From NCBI RefSeq assembly GCF_001718195.1, contig NZ_MCNV01000001.1, positions 372,001 to 436,000 of the forward strand: DNA of 64,000 bases, in the 5' to 3' direction. Under the pieces are notes generated by a model, which saw only the letters and a list, made by a program, of their open reading frames with translations, ran no database searches and was not told where the DNA came from. Source of the DNA: Paraburkholderia nodosa (GTDB lineage: Bacteria > Pseudomonadota > Gammaproteobacteria > Burkholderiales > Burkholderiaceae). Both the position numbers and the translations under genes were made by a program. Of the stretch, positions 8,804 to 17,334 are shown one piece after another. Every line of letters starts with the position of its first letter. The stretch's first letter is position 1.

Positions 8804-10072
8804 TCAGTTCGCGCTGGCGGTGGCGTGCGCCTCTTCGCGCTCGAGCGAGCGCGTGTCGCGCAGGGCCGGAAAGAGCCGCATCCACAGCAGCGCGACGCAG
8901 ATCGTCGCCACGCCGCCCACCAGCACGGCGCGCTGCGCGCCCCACCAGCCAGCGGTGAGGCCCGACTCGAACTCGCCAAGCTGGTTCGACGTGCCAATGA
9001 ACAGCGAATTGACCGCGCTCACGCGGCCGAGTTTTTCGTCGGGCGTGCGCAGCTGCACGAGCGACGTGCGCACGACCACGCTCACGACGTCGGAAGCGCC
9101 CAGCACCGCCAGCGCCATCAGCGACACGACGATGTTATGCGACAGCCCGAACGCGATCGTCGCGCAGCCGAACACGATCACGCCGCCGAACATCGCGAGA
9201 CCCGGGCGGCGCCGAAGCGGAAAATGCGCGAGCCAGATCGAGCCCGCCAGCGCGCCCGCGGCCGTCGCCGAGCGCAACAGACCGAGCGCGATGGGCCCGG
9301 CGTGCAGGATGTCGCGGGCGAACACGGGCAAGAGTGCCGTCGCGCCGCCGAACAGCACCGCGAACAGATCGAGCGACAGCGCGCCGAGAATGACGGGCTG
9401 CGAACGGATGAACGCGATGCCCGAGAACACCGATTCGAGCGTGACGGGGGCGCGCGCGGGCGGTTTGGCGCGCAGCGGGATCGTGCCCGAGAGCGTAGCG
9501 GCCGCCGCGAACGCGAGCGAGCAGGCCGCGTAGGCCGGCGTCGCGCCGATGCCGTACAGCAGGCCGCCCAGCGCCGGGCCGACGATGTTCGCGGTCTGGT
9601 TCGCCGAGGTCGACCACGCGGTCGCGTTCGGCAGCTGCGAGCGCGGCACGACACCCGGCAGCAAGGACGAAATGGCGGGCGACTCGAATGCGCGCGCTGC
9701 GCCCACGCACGCGGCGAGCGCGTAGATGACCGGCGCGCTCAGCCAGCCGCCGACCGTGCCGGCCGCGAAGGTCAGGGCGGCGGCGCATTCGATGAGCTGG
9801 CAGACGGAGGCGATGCGTCTGCGGTCGTAGCGGTCCGCCACGTGGCCGACGACGAGCGTGAGGCAGAACATCGGCAGGAACTGCGCGAGGCCGACGAGAC
9901 CGAGCGCGAACGCACTATGCGTGAGCGCGTAGATGTGCCAGCCCATGGCGACGGCGAGCATCTGGAACGCGAGCGACGACAGCACGCGCGCGCCATAGAA
10001 GCGCTGGAAACCGCGATTGCGCGAAAGGCTGGGCGGGTCGTCGGATGCCGCCTCCGGAGAAGGTGTGGTCAT
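8804..10072 (-). CDS. MFS exporter, MFS_3/EntS-like
   Basis: Twelve-helix major facilitator protein of 422 residues, from the branch that includes enterobactin exporter EntS and other effector exporters (PF05977 type). The visible marks are the early RNRGFQRFYGARVLSSLAFQ segment, VGHVADRYDRRRIA (the loop 2-3 signature) and a run of hydrophobic segments to the end. The ATG at 10072 is preferred; the longer frame to 10111 depends on a TTG. The substrate is unknown. It is divergent from the 10264 gene, and one of the ModE-like inverted repeats lies in the shared upstream region. Confidence 0.82.
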   Translation of the reverse strand: MTTPSPEAASDDPPSLSRNRGFQRFYGARVLSSLAFQMLAVAMGWHIYALTHSAFALGLVGLAQFLPMFCLTLVVGHVADRYDRRRIASVCQLIECAAALTFAAGTVGGWLSAPVIYALAACVGAARAFESPAISSLLPGVVPRSQLPNATAWSTSANQTANIVGPALGGLLYGIGATPAYAACSLAFAAAATLSGTIPLRAKPPARAPVTLESVFSGIAFIRSQPVILGALSLDLFAVLFGGATALLPVFARDILHAGPIALGLLRSATAAGALAGSIWLAHFPLRRRPGLAMFGGVIVFGCATIAFGLSHNIVVSLMALAVLGASDVVSVVVRTSLVQLRTPDEKLGRVSAVNSLFIGTSNQLGEFESGLTAGWWGAQRAVLVGGVATICVALLWMRLFPALRDTRSLEREEAHATASAN

Positions 10073-10210
10073 TGAACAGCGGGAAAAGCGAAAAATCGGG
10101 TGCGCGCGCAACGAGGCAATAAGCGAGGCGCAAAGCGGTAATTTTAGTTCATGCGGCGTGGCGCCACAGGAACACGGGCGCCGCGCGATTCATGCGCTCC
10201 GTCTCCGAAT

Positions 10211-10234
10211 CGATGTATCCTATAGAATACATCG
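10211..10234. promoter_or_regulatory. ModE-like 24-bp inverted repeat, site A
   Basis: Arms CGATGTAT and ATACATCG flank an 8-bp centre (CCTATAGA); the full arms are perfect complements. It has the same length and layout as sites B (10941) and C (14123). Site C precedes modA. It lies 30 bp before the TTG start of the 10264 gene and about 140 bp from the start of the divergent MFS gene. Confidence 0.55.
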
Positions 10235-10263
10235 AACGACAATCCAGCAGACGGAGGCAGGAA

Positions 10264-10911
10264 TTGGCGAGTAGTCGGCGCCTCGTAAGCGCAACAACGG
10301 CAATATCGATACCGCAGGTGCGTCGCGTACCCGCGCCGGCCGGTGCGAACGGCTTCGCGGCCACGATCACCACGCTGCGCCCCGCGTCGGGGCACGAGCG
10401 CGCGGAGCTGATCCGCGACCTGATCGACGCGTTCCGGCGGCTGCGCAACAGCATCGAGCGCTTCGAGCGCATGCTCGCGCGTGGGGACGGCGCTGGCAGT
10501 GGCGGCATGGCTGACGCGCACGCATCGCCAGCCGGGGTGTCGCTGCAGCCGCTCCTCGTCGCGCTCTCGCGACGCATCGATCTGGCCCGCTTCGCCCGTC
10601 AGCGCGAACTCAAGCGCGCGATTCGCGACGCGCGCCGCCTCGACAAGACGCGCGATGCGCTTTTCAGCGACGCGTTCTGTCTCGACACCGAAGCGCTGCG
10701 CCGCACCGTGGCCGAACTGGAGCGGCTCGATGCGGCCTTCGTCGGGCTCGGCGTCGAACATGTGCTTGCGCAGCACGCGAACGCGGCCGAAGCGCAATTC
10801 GAAGCGCGCTGCGAAGCGCAATCGTCCGGGGCGGCCGCAGGCTGGTCAGTGGCCAATGCCGTCACCGTCACCGGCATCGCAACGACGCTCATGCGCGAAA
10901 CCGCCACCTGA
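10264..10911 (+). CDS. Unknown helical protein, probable molybdate-regulon member
   Basis: Not recognised. I place the start at the TTG at 10264 because GGAGG stands six bases before it; the upstream ATGs in frame lie inside or before the inverted repeat at 10211-10234, which is expected to be an operator. This gives 215 residues beginning MASSRRLVSATTAISIPQVR. The middle is strongly helical and charged (DLIDAFRRLRNSIERFERML and a long stretch rich in Arg, Leu and Asp), with no membrane span or Cys cluster. The next gene starts 181 bases downstream with its own ModE-like site. A role in molybdenum use is inferred only from regulation and position. Confidence 0.6.
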   Translation: MASSRRLVSATTAISIPQVRRVPAPAGANGFAATITTLRPASGHERAELIRDLIDAFRRLRNSIERFERMLARGDGAGSGGMADAHASPAGVSLQPLLVALSRRIDLARFARQRELKRAIRDARRLDKTRDALFSDAFCLDTEALRRTVAELERLDAAFVGLGVEHVLAQHANAAEAQFEARCEAQSSGAAAGWSVANAVTVTGIATTLMRETAT

Positions 10912-10940
10912 ACCGCGTCCCCCGGCCGTTATCCGGCCTT

Positions 10941-10964
10941 CGTTATATTCCATGGTATATTGCG
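10941..10964. promoter_or_regulatory. ModE-like 24-bp inverted repeat, site B
   Basis: Arms CGTTATAT and ATATTGCG flank TCCATGGT. Six of the eight arm positions are complementary. It has the same total length as sites A and C. It lies 129 bp upstream of the DUF2325 gene start. Confidence 0.5.
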
Positions 10965-10987
10965 CTCTCGACGCGCAGCCAGCCGGG

Positions 10988-11027
10988 GGCGCCCAGCCGG
11001 CGGCGCCCAGCCGGGGCGCCCAGCCGG
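10988..11027 (+). repeat. 13-bp tandem repeat, three copies
   Basis: Three copies of GGCGCCCAGCCGG at 10988-11000, 11002-11014 and 11015-11027, between ModE-like site B and the DUF2325 start. In the longer open frame these would encode a low-complexity Gly/Ala/Pro/Gln stretch, but the chosen start is downstream, so they probably lie in the leader. Confidence 0.7.
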
Positions 11028-11092
11028 GTCGAGGCGCAGTCGCCGCTCACGCCATGCACAGCCCCGCGTTCCGCAGTGGATCAGAGGTCACC

Positions 11093-12412
11093 ATGCACGC
11101 ACCGCCGTTCCGCCTCGCCCGCACGCCGGGCGGCACATCTGCCGAAGAGACCGCGCTGCGCGCGATGGCGAGCGCAGACTGCTGCGGCCCTTCGCAAGCC
11201 GAACTCGCCCGCGCGCGTCAGCGCACGCGCCTCGTCGAACTCGACGCCCATCTGCATTGCTCCATCATCGGCACCTGCCTGAGCACGCACGAGCTGCGCA
11301 AGCTCGTCCCGAAATTCACCCGGCTCGACGCCCAGCGCGCGAGCGATCTCGAGATCCATCACGCCGCGGTCGAACTGGCGATCGAAGGCGGCGCAGGCGG
11401 CAAGGCATTGCAAAAGGCTCTCGACAGCCGCTATGCAGGCGCGGTGCGCCGATTCGCCAGTGCGCGCGACACGCAGGCCGTGCTCGCGCTCTGGAACGAC
11501 GCGCTCGCGAACGGCGACATCCCGCCCGCGTACTGGGCGGTGATGACACATCCGGCCACGACGATGGAAGTGCGCCAGGCCGCGTTCGGCGAGCTGCACA
11601 TGCTCTCGCACCTGGTTGGCGCGGCCAATCGCGCGGACTTGCGCCGCCTCGTGGCGCTGGAAGCGGAAAACGCCGAACTCCGGGCCAAGATCGAGCGTCA
11701 GCAGGCGCGCCTGCACGAGATGAGCCGTGAGCGCGACGCCGCGCGCAACGCCCTCGATGCGCAAACCGCACAGCTGACGGCGCAGCGCGAAAACACCCCG
11801 CAGCACGCGCAGCTCGAGGCGCTGCAGGAAGCGCTCGCGGCACGCGACGCGCGGGTCGCGCTGCACACGAGCCGCCGCGAGATCGCGGAGCAGCGCGCGA
11901 ATGCCGATGCCGCCGCACTCCACACGCTACGCGCGCAGCTCGACGAAGCCCACGCGCTGATCGACGCCTTGCGCGCCGAAGTTCACGCGGTGGAGCAGAC
12001 CACGCACGCGCACGAAGACCCGCAAGCCCAACGCACGCTTCCCGAGGATGCGTTAAAGGGCCGCCGGATCGTCTACGTGGGTGGCAGGCCGGGTTCGAAT
12101 CACGCGCTCAGGCGCTGGGTGGAGTCGGCGGGAGGCGAGCTGACCGTGCACGACGGCGGTGTGGAAGATCGCAAGGGCCTGCTCGCCGCAGCCCTCGCCA
12201 ACGCGGATCTCGCGGTGTTTCCCGTCGACTGCATCGACCACGATTCGATGAGCACGCTCAGGCGCGTGTGCGAACGGCATCAGGTCACGTGGCACCCATT
12301 GCGAACGGCGAGTCTCGCCAGCTTCGTCGAGTTGATGATGCGGCTCCATGCGAACGCGCCGCCCACGCTCGCGGCGGTGCCCGTCTCGCGTTTCTGCCTG
12401 CGCCACGGCTAG
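11093..12412 (+). CDS. DUF2325 domain protein with coiled coil
   Basis: A 439-residue protein of three parts: an N-terminal helical region (about 1-185), a long coiled coil of heptad-like Leu/Glu/Arg repeats (about 185-310), and a C-terminal DUF2325 domain (about 322-415) with GRRIVYVGGRPGSNHALRRWVES and a Rossmann-like alternation. DUF2325 has no firm biochemical role. The start is the ATG at 11093, preceded by GAGGT; the open frame runs further upstream across the ModE-like site and tandem repeat, which argues against the longer form. Its position between two ModE-like sites and the molybdate genes suggests molybdenum-dependent expression. Confidence 0.8.
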   Translation: MHAPPFRLARTPGGTSAEETALRAMASADCCGPSQAELARARQRTRLVELDAHLHCSIIGTCLSTHELRKLVPKFTRLDAQRASDLEIHHAAVELAIEGGAGGKALQKALDSRYAGAVRRFASARDTQAVLALWNDALANGDIPPAYWAVMTHPATTMEVRQAAFGELHMLSHLVGAANRADLRRLVALEAENAELRAKIERQQARLHEMSRERDAARNALDAQTAQLTAQRENTPQHAQLEALQEALAARDARVALHTSRREIAEQRANADAAALHTLRAQLDEAHALIDALRAEVHAVEQTTHAHEDPQAQRTLPEDALKGRRIVYVGGRPGSNHALRRWVESAGGELTVHDGGVEDRKGLLAAALANADLAVFPVDCIDHDSMSTLRRVCERHQVTWHPLRTASLASFVELMMRLHANAPPTLAAVPVSRFCLRHG

Positions 12413-12464
12413 GCGCCTGGCGTTGGCGGCAGTGCGCCGCCGCGGCACGTCACGTCACATCGCG

Positions 12465-12878
12465 TCAGGATTTCACGAGTTTGACGAGGGCTTCGATCTC
12501 GGCCTCGCAGACCGCCGCCGCACGCGCCTCGATGCTGCGATACAGGCGCACGATCTCTTCGCCCACCGGCGTCAGCATGCTACCGCCGCCGCTCTGCCCG
12601 CCATGCTCCGAAACCGTGGCCGGCGACTCCAGCGCGCGGTTGAGTTCATCCATCAGCAGCCACGCGCGGCGGTACGACATGTTCATGCTGCGCGCCGCAG
12701 CCGAGATCGAGCCATGTTCGCGGACGGCTTCGAGCAGCGACACCTTGCCTGGACCGAGCGCGATCGTGCCATCCTGAAGGATGCGCATGCGAAAACGCAC
12801 CTCGGGTCGGCCCGGTTTCTGCGCCTGGGCGGGCGCGGGAGCGTCTGCGCGCGGTTGATCGTTGGGGGACTTGGTCAT
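12465..12878 (-). CDS. modE: HTH-only ModE-family regulator
   Basis: Winged-helix regulator of the ModE N-terminal type, 137 residues. The core reads KVSLLEAVREHGSISAAARSM then MSYRRAWLLMDELNRAL, followed by GGQSGGGSMLTPVGEEIVRLYR, all typical of ModE/LysR-like DNA-binding domains. It lacks the two C-terminal MOP domains by which full-length ModE binds molybdate. Those domains are instead found in the molbindin encoded two genes upstream, in the same apparent operon. The start is uncertain: ATG at 12878 or 12890, neither with a clear ribosome site. It is the likely protein for the three 24-bp inverted repeats nearby. Confidence 0.85.
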   Translation of the reverse strand: MTKSPNDQPRADAPAPAQAQKPGRPEVRFRMRILQDGTIALGPGKVSLLEAVREHGSISAAARSMNMSYRRAWLLMDELNRALESPATVSEHGGQSGGGSMLTPVGEEIVRLYRSIEARAAAVCEAEIEALVKLVKS

Positions 12879-12927
12879 GCGCGCAAGCATACACGATGCG
12901 TGCTACGCGCCGTTCCCCTCTACATGG

Positions 12928-13533
12928 CTAACGTCCGGCGGGAAAGCAGAAGCCGAAGTCCTCGCAGCCGGGGCAACCGGGCGCAGGGCCTGGCGTGGCG
13001 CCCGACGCCAGCGCGAGTTCACGCGCCAGCAGCTTCTTCCAGCGCAAGCCTTCCACGTTGCGCGCCACGACCTCGGGAAAGAAGCGCTCCAGCATGCCTG
13101 TCACGTCATCGCGGCCACGCAGGCCGAGATCGCGCCACAGATGATCGGGACGCAGGCACGCGTGGGCAACGATCGCGGCGAGGCAACGCACGTCGTCGGG
13201 GTCGGCTTGCGGCGCGGCAAGCGCAACGAGAAAGTCATGCATTGCGGTGGCGAATGCAGCATGCGACGCATCGGCCATCCCGTGCGTGTGCAGCGCTTCA
13301 CTCGTCACCGCACACACGAAGTGCCGCGCACCGAGCGCGTCGAACTGCGCGCGCGTTAGACCGAGCAACGGCAATTCGCCGCGCACCTCGCGCGCCGCAA
13401 CGAGCCGCGCGAAGAGCCAGGCGTCGGGCGTGCGCGGCGCCTCCGGCGCCCCCGTCAGAGTGTCGCAGCGCGCGACGGCCAGCGCATCGACATCGCGCGG
13501 CGGCGCGCCGGAGTCCTGTCTACCGTGTGTCAT
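12928..13533 (-). CDS. nifQ: NifQ-like molybdenum-handling protein
   Basis: Matches NifQ, an iron-sulfur protein that delivers molybdenum for FeMo-cofactor synthesis. Marks seen are the DHLWRDLGL motif, LERFFPEVVARNVEGLRWKKLLARE and a C-terminal Cys cluster CPGCEDFGFC. The family pattern is C-x4-C-x2-C-x5-C; here the last three Cys are present (about C187, C190, C196) but the first position is Gly182. No nif structural gene is in the window, so a role in general molybdenum storage or supply is as likely as nitrogen fixation. The start is the ATG at 13533; a GTG at 13542 is possible. It lies between the molbindin and ModE genes on the same strand. Confidence 0.8.
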   Translation of the reverse strand: MTHGRQDSGAPPRDVDALAVARCDTLTGAPEAPRTPDAWLFARLVAAREVRGELPLLGLTRAQFDALGARHFVCAVTSEALHTHGMADASHAAFATAMHDFLVALAAPQADPDDVRCLAAIVAHACLRPDHLWRDLGLRGRDDVTGMLERFFPEVVARNVEGLRWKKLLARELALASGATPGPAPGCPGCEDFGFCFPAGR

Positions 13534-13558
13534 GGCATTCACGCGAGTTTGGAGCGCA

Positions 13559-13987
13559 TCAACCGTCTACGCCGACGATCACGCTCGATGCCTTGAAAAG
13601 CGCCGCAGCCTGCTTGCCCGCCGCGAGGCCGAGACGATCGACGCTGTCGTTCGTTACGATGGCCGCGATCTGCGCACCGCCCGGGGCCGCGAGCACGACT
13701 TCGGCGTTCACCGCGCCCTTCGTGACCGACGAAACCGTGCCCGCCACCACATTGCGCGTGGACACCTTGCTCGCATCGCCGTCGACCATGAGGATCACCG
13801 ACGATGCCTTCACAAGCGCGAAGGCCGGCTTGCCAGCGGCGAGACCCAGCGAAGCGGCGCTGCCATGCGTAATGATCGCAACGATCTCGAGGCCGCCGTC
13901 GGCGCGCAGCGTGACTTCGTCGTTGACAGCGCCGGCCTTGACCGCGCTGATCTGGCCGGAGAAATGGTTGCGGGCGCTGGTACGCAT
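13559..13987 (-). CDS. Molbindin: two tandem MOP/TOBE domains
   Basis: Molybdate-binding protein of 142 residues made of two MOP repeats, each opening with a SARNHFSG- or STRNVVAG-type motif and ending in KASSVI. Proteins of this sort assemble into small cages that hold molybdate. The start ATG at 13987 is preceded by GGAGGT at five bases. It is the first gene of the apparent operon molbindin-nifQ-modE, divergent from modA, with ModE-like site C in the shared 174-bp region. Because the local ModE lacks its own MOP domains, this protein could act as a partner sensor or as a store. Confidence 0.88.
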   Translation of the reverse strand: MRTSARNHFSGQISAVKAGAVNDEVTLRADGGLEIVAIITHGSAASLGLAAGKPAFALVKASSVILMVDGDASKVSTRNVVAGTVSSVTKGAVNAEVVLAAPGGAQIAAIVTNDSVDRLGLAAGKQAAALFKASSVIVGVDG

Positions 13988-14122
13988 AAGGACCTCCACA
14001 ATTGAACAGAACAATGAAACGGCAAAGAACCGGAGCCTCAGTTTAGCCGTGTCACTGTGACGCGCACGGGCATGGATCGCCAAAATAGCGAATGTCGCAA
14101 GCACATGAATACAGCAGTCCAT

Positions 14123-14146
14123 CGTAATATATGGGCCTTTATAACG
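14123..14146. promoter_or_regulatory. ModE-like 24-bp inverted repeat, site C (modA/molbindin)
   Basis: Arms CGTAATAT and TTATAACG flank ATGGGCCT; the outer bases CGT-ATA and TATAACG are near-complementary. It has the same 24-bp length as sites A and B. It lies 16 bp before the modA start codon and in the region shared with the divergent molbindin operon, as expected for a ModE operator. Confidence 0.6.
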
Positions 14147-14161
14147 AACGGGGTGTCGAAC

Positions 14162-15055
14162 ATGTTTATCCGCAAGCTGGCGGCCTCAGTCGTCGTGATG
14201 AGCGGTGTGATGGGCGCGATGGGTGCGAGCGCCAACGCATTCGCCGACGAATCCGATGTCAACGTGCTCTATGCAGGCTCGCTCGTGAACCTCATGGAAA
14301 AGAGCGTGGGCCCCGCGTTCGAAAAGGAAACGGGCCTGCATTTCAAGGGCTACGCAGCCGGCTCGAACAAGATCGCCAATGAGATCAAGGGCAAGCTGCG
14401 CCGCGGCGATGTGTTCATCAGCGCGAGCCCGAAGGTCAACACGAGCCTCATGGGCGAGGCCAGCGGCAATCACGTCACGTGGTACGTGAATTTCGCCGAA
14501 TCGCCGCTCCTGATCGGCTACAACCCAAAGAGCCGTTTCGCCGCCGACTTCAAGACGAAGCAGTGGGATCAGGTCCTGCAGGAACCGGGCATCCGCCTCG
14601 GCCGCACTGATCCGAAGCTCGACCCGAAGGGCGCGTTCACCGTCGAACTCATGACGAAGGCCGCGCAGGCGTACAACCAGCCTGATCTCGTGCAGAAAAC
14701 ACTTGGCACGCCGGAGAATCCCGAGCAGGTGCTGCCGGAAGAAACGCTCGTTGGCCGTCTGCAATCGGGTCAGCTCGACGCTGGCTTCTTCTACTCGACC
14801 GAAACGTCCGACCTGAAGATTCCGGCGATCCACCCCGCGCCTGAACTGAAGATCAAGGCGAACTACACGCTCACGATTCTCAACGACGCTCCCAACAGCG
14901 CCGGCGCCGCGCGCTTCGTGAACTTCCTGCTTTCGGCGGAAGGCCGCAAGCTGCTCGCCGAGCACGGCGTGGATGTGACCAGGCCTGCCGTCAACGGTCA
15001 GATCCAGGCGATCCCGCCGTCGGTGCAAGCCGTAATCGACGCCGCACAGCAATGA
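14162..15055 (+). CDS. modA: Molybdate/tungstate ABC transporter, periplasmic binding protein
   Basis: Substrate-binding lipoprotein-like or secreted protein of 297 residues. A signal peptide (about 1-27, ending ANAFA) precedes the mature start DESDVNVLYAGSLVNLMEKS. The YAGSL opening and GYAAGSNKIANEI segment resemble the WtpA/ModA branch that binds molybdate or tungstate. The ATG at 14162 is chosen because it starts the signal peptide; the longer frame crosses ModE-like site C. The stop overlaps the start of the permease-ATPase gene by four bases, so the two are translationally coupled. Specificity between molybdate and tungstate cannot be read from the sequence. Confidence 0.87.
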   Translation: MFIRKLAASVVVMSGVMGAMGASANAFADESDVNVLYAGSLVNLMEKSVGPAFEKETGLHFKGYAAGSNKIANEIKGKLRRGDVFISASPKVNTSLMGEASGNHVTWYVNFAESPLLIGYNPKSRFAADFKTKQWDQVLQEPGIRLGRTDPKLDPKGAFTVELMTKAAQAYNQPDLVQKTLGTPENPEQVLPEETLVGRLQSGQLDAGFFYSTETSDLKIPAIHPAPELKIKANYTLTILNDAPNSAGAARFVNFLLSAEGRKLLAEHGVDVTRPAVNGQIQAIPPSVQAVIDAAQQ

Positions 15056-16920
15056 CACAAGCCGCGCAACGTGCCGAACAGGTTGCCGTGAAACGCTCCC
15101 AGCCGCTCTGGTGGCTCGGCGCGCTGCTCGCGGTCTACCTGTGCGCGCCGTTCGTTGCGAGCATTCCGCAGATCGGGCAGGCGGACTGGGCCGGCGTCGA
15201 CTGGCACGCCACCTGGTCGGCGGTCGGCGTGTCGGTCGCGAGCGCGAGCGTGGCCGCACTCGTCATCCTGGTGGGCGGCGTGCCGCTCGGCTATTGGCTC
15301 GCGCGTTCGCGCGCGCGCGGCATTGCCTTGCTCGGCTTCGTCGTGCAGTTGCCGCTCGCGTTGCCGCCGCTCACGAGCGGTGTGCTGCTGCTGTTTCTCA
15401 TCGGGCCGTATAGCGGCATTGGCCAGCTCTTCGGCGGCTCGCTCACCGACTCTTTCACGGGCATCGTGCTCGCCGAGACCTTCGTGGCGGCGCCCTTCCT
15501 GATCGTCGCGGCACGCTCGGCGTTCAGCGCCGTCGATCCCGTCTACGACGACGTTGCCGCCACGCTCGGCCATCACGCCGCCAGCCGTTTCTTTCGTGTC
15601 ACGCTGCCCATTGCGTGGCCCGCTATCCGCGCGGGGCTCGCGCTCGCCTGGCTGCGCGCGTTCGGCGAATTCGGCGCGACCGTGATGGTCGCGTATCACC
15701 CGTATTCGCTGCCTGTGTATACCTACGTCGTGTTCGGCGGCCAGGGCTTGCCCGCGATGATGCCGCTCCTGCTGCCCACGCTCGGCATTGCGATCATCTG
15801 CGCGGTGCTCTCCGTCTATAGCCGCGGCGCACGCCCGACGCCGGCGGTGAGCCTGGACAACGGCGACGAACTCACCAGTATCACGCCGGCCGCCACCGCG
15901 GCCGAAAACGCCGGCCTGCGTCTTGCCTTCGCGGCGCGCCGGCATCTCGGCGCGTTCACGCTCGATGTGGCGTGGCAGCCGCAAACGCGCCGGCTCGCGA
16001 TCATCGGCCCTTCGGGCTCGGGCAAGTCGCTCGCGCTGCGCATCATCGCCGGGCTCGAGCGCAACGACGCGGGCTCTGTCACGCTCGGGGCAACCGACCT
16101 CGGCGCGCTACCGCCCGAGCGCCGCCAGATCGGCTACATGCCGCAGGATTACGGGCTCTTCCCGCACATGACCGTGGCGCAGCAACTCGCGTTTCCTGTC
16201 GATGCCGACGCGGCCAGCGCCCGCTACTGGCTCGCGCACCTCGGCCTCGACACGCTCACCGAACGCCTGCCGCGGCAGCTCTCGTTCGGCCAGCGCCAGC
16301 GCGTGGCGCTCGCGCGCGCGCTCACGCGGCACACGCAACTGCTGCTGTTCGACGAACCGTTCGCTGCGCTCGACACGCCGCGCCGCCGCCGTCTACAGCA
16401 GTCGTTGCGGGCGCTGCAACGCGAAGTAGGCGCAGTGACGGTGATCGTCACGCACGACCCCGACGAGGCGGCGCTGCTCGCCGACGAAGTGCTCGTGATC
16501 GAACAGGGCTGCGTGCTGCAGGCGGGCGCCGTGGCCGACGTGTTCCGGCGGCCCGCCACGCTGCGCGTGGCCGAACTGCTCGGCCTGCACAACGTCGGCG
16601 AGGGGATCGTGCGTGCCGGTGGCACGATCGAAACGCCGGCGGGACTGCGCCTGCCCTGCGCCGATCCATCGCTTGCGGTGGGCACGCGCGTGATGTGGCG
16701 GGTCTCGCCGCGCGCGCTCGTCGCGACGCAGGAAGGCGCGTGGCAAGGGCGTATTGCCGGCACGTCGCTGCGTCACGGAGACCGCTACGTTACCGTCGAG
16801 ATCGCCGGAGAAACCTTCGATATCGCCGCAGAAGATGCGCCGGCATCGCATGCCAGCGAGCTGCGCTTCTCGATCGACGCGAACGGCGTGCTCGCCTGGC
16901 CGGCGTCGCAGGGCGCCTGA
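15052..16920 (+). CDS. modBC: Fused molybdate permease and ATPase (ModB-ModC)
   Basis: A single 622-residue chain. Residues about 20-265 form a ModB-like permease with six hydrophobic segments and the EFGATVMVAYHP loop. Residues about 285-520 form the ModC ATPase with Walker A GPSGSGKS (about 319-326), signature LSFGQRQRVALARAL, Walker B LLLFDEPFAALD and the THDPDEA switch. A TOBE-like domain follows to the end. ModB and ModC are usually two proteins, so this is a fusion; the frame is continuous with no sign of a stop or frameshift. It overlaps modA by four bases (ATGA). A hairpin terminator follows at 16992. Confidence 0.9.
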   Translation: MTQAAQRAEQVAVKRSQPLWWLGALLAVYLCAPFVASIPQIGQADWAGVDWHATWSAVGVSVASASVAALVILVGGVPLGYWLARSRARGIALLGFVVQLPLALPPLTSGVLLLFLIGPYSGIGQLFGGSLTDSFTGIVLAETFVAAPFLIVAARSAFSAVDPVYDDVAATLGHHAASRFFRVTLPIAWPAIRAGLALAWLRAFGEFGATVMVAYHPYSLPVYTYVVFGGQGLPAMMPLLLPTLGIAIICAVLSVYSRGARPTPAVSLDNGDELTSITPAATAAENAGLRLAFAARRHLGAFTLDVAWQPQTRRLAIIGPSGSGKSLALRIIAGLERNDAGSVTLGATDLGALPPERRQIGYMPQDYGLFPHMTVAQQLAFPVDADAASARYWLAHLGLDTLTERLPRQLSFGQRQRVALARALTRHTQLLLFDEPFAALDTPRRRRLQQSLRALQREVGAVTVIVTHDPDEAALLADEVLVIEQGCVLQAGAVADVFRRPATLRVAELLGLHNVGEGIVRAGGTIETPAGLRLPCADPSLAVGTRVMWRVSPRALVATQEGAWQGRIAGTSLRHGDRYVTVEIAGETFDIAAEDAPASHASELRFSIDANGVLAWPASQGA

Positions 16921-16927
16921 TTCACCA

Positions 16928-17315
16928 CTCCTGAAAACACTCACCTTTCGCGGCGACATACCAGCAGCGGTGTCGCCGCTGATGACAAAATAGCCCCTGT
17001 TAAAGGGGCTTTTTGCATAAGCGGTTAGCGATCCGATGCGCCATTTCGCACCGTTGCTCACGGTTCCCGAAAACGCTCACCTTTCGGCGTCTCGCGCTCG
17101 GACACGCAAGGTTTCGACTGCCAACACCTGGTAGTCGGCAATATTCGCATCCCTTAACCTGGGACTACCAGGAAAATCTTGCGCGCCGGAACCAGGTTCT
17201 CCTGTCCATCGGGATCACGAAACTTCCGCTGCCGATCACGCGCGACGGTGATTTCGGCACGCTTCGTTCACGAACCGTCGCAATGCCACGCGCGCGGCTC
17301 CCGGATCTTCTCACC
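16928..17315 (-). repeat. Three distal origin-type iterons
   Basis: Copies of CTCCCG-N6-CTCACC in the 414-bp gap after modBC: 16928-16945 (one mismatch, CTCCTG), 17064-17081 (one mismatch, TTCCCG) and 17298-17315 (exact). The first two are followed by TTTCG, giving the extended form AAAGGTGAG seen in the origin array. The rest of the gap holds the modBC terminator and nothing else I recognise. Confidence 0.75.
16992..17014 (+). terminator. Rho-independent terminator of modABC
   Basis: Stem AGCCCCT (16992-16998) with AGGGGCT (17004-17010), a five-base loop, and a T run directly after. It stands 71 bases past the modBC stop. Confidence 0.85.
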
Positions 17316-17334
17316 TATGACCGCGACGCCACGC

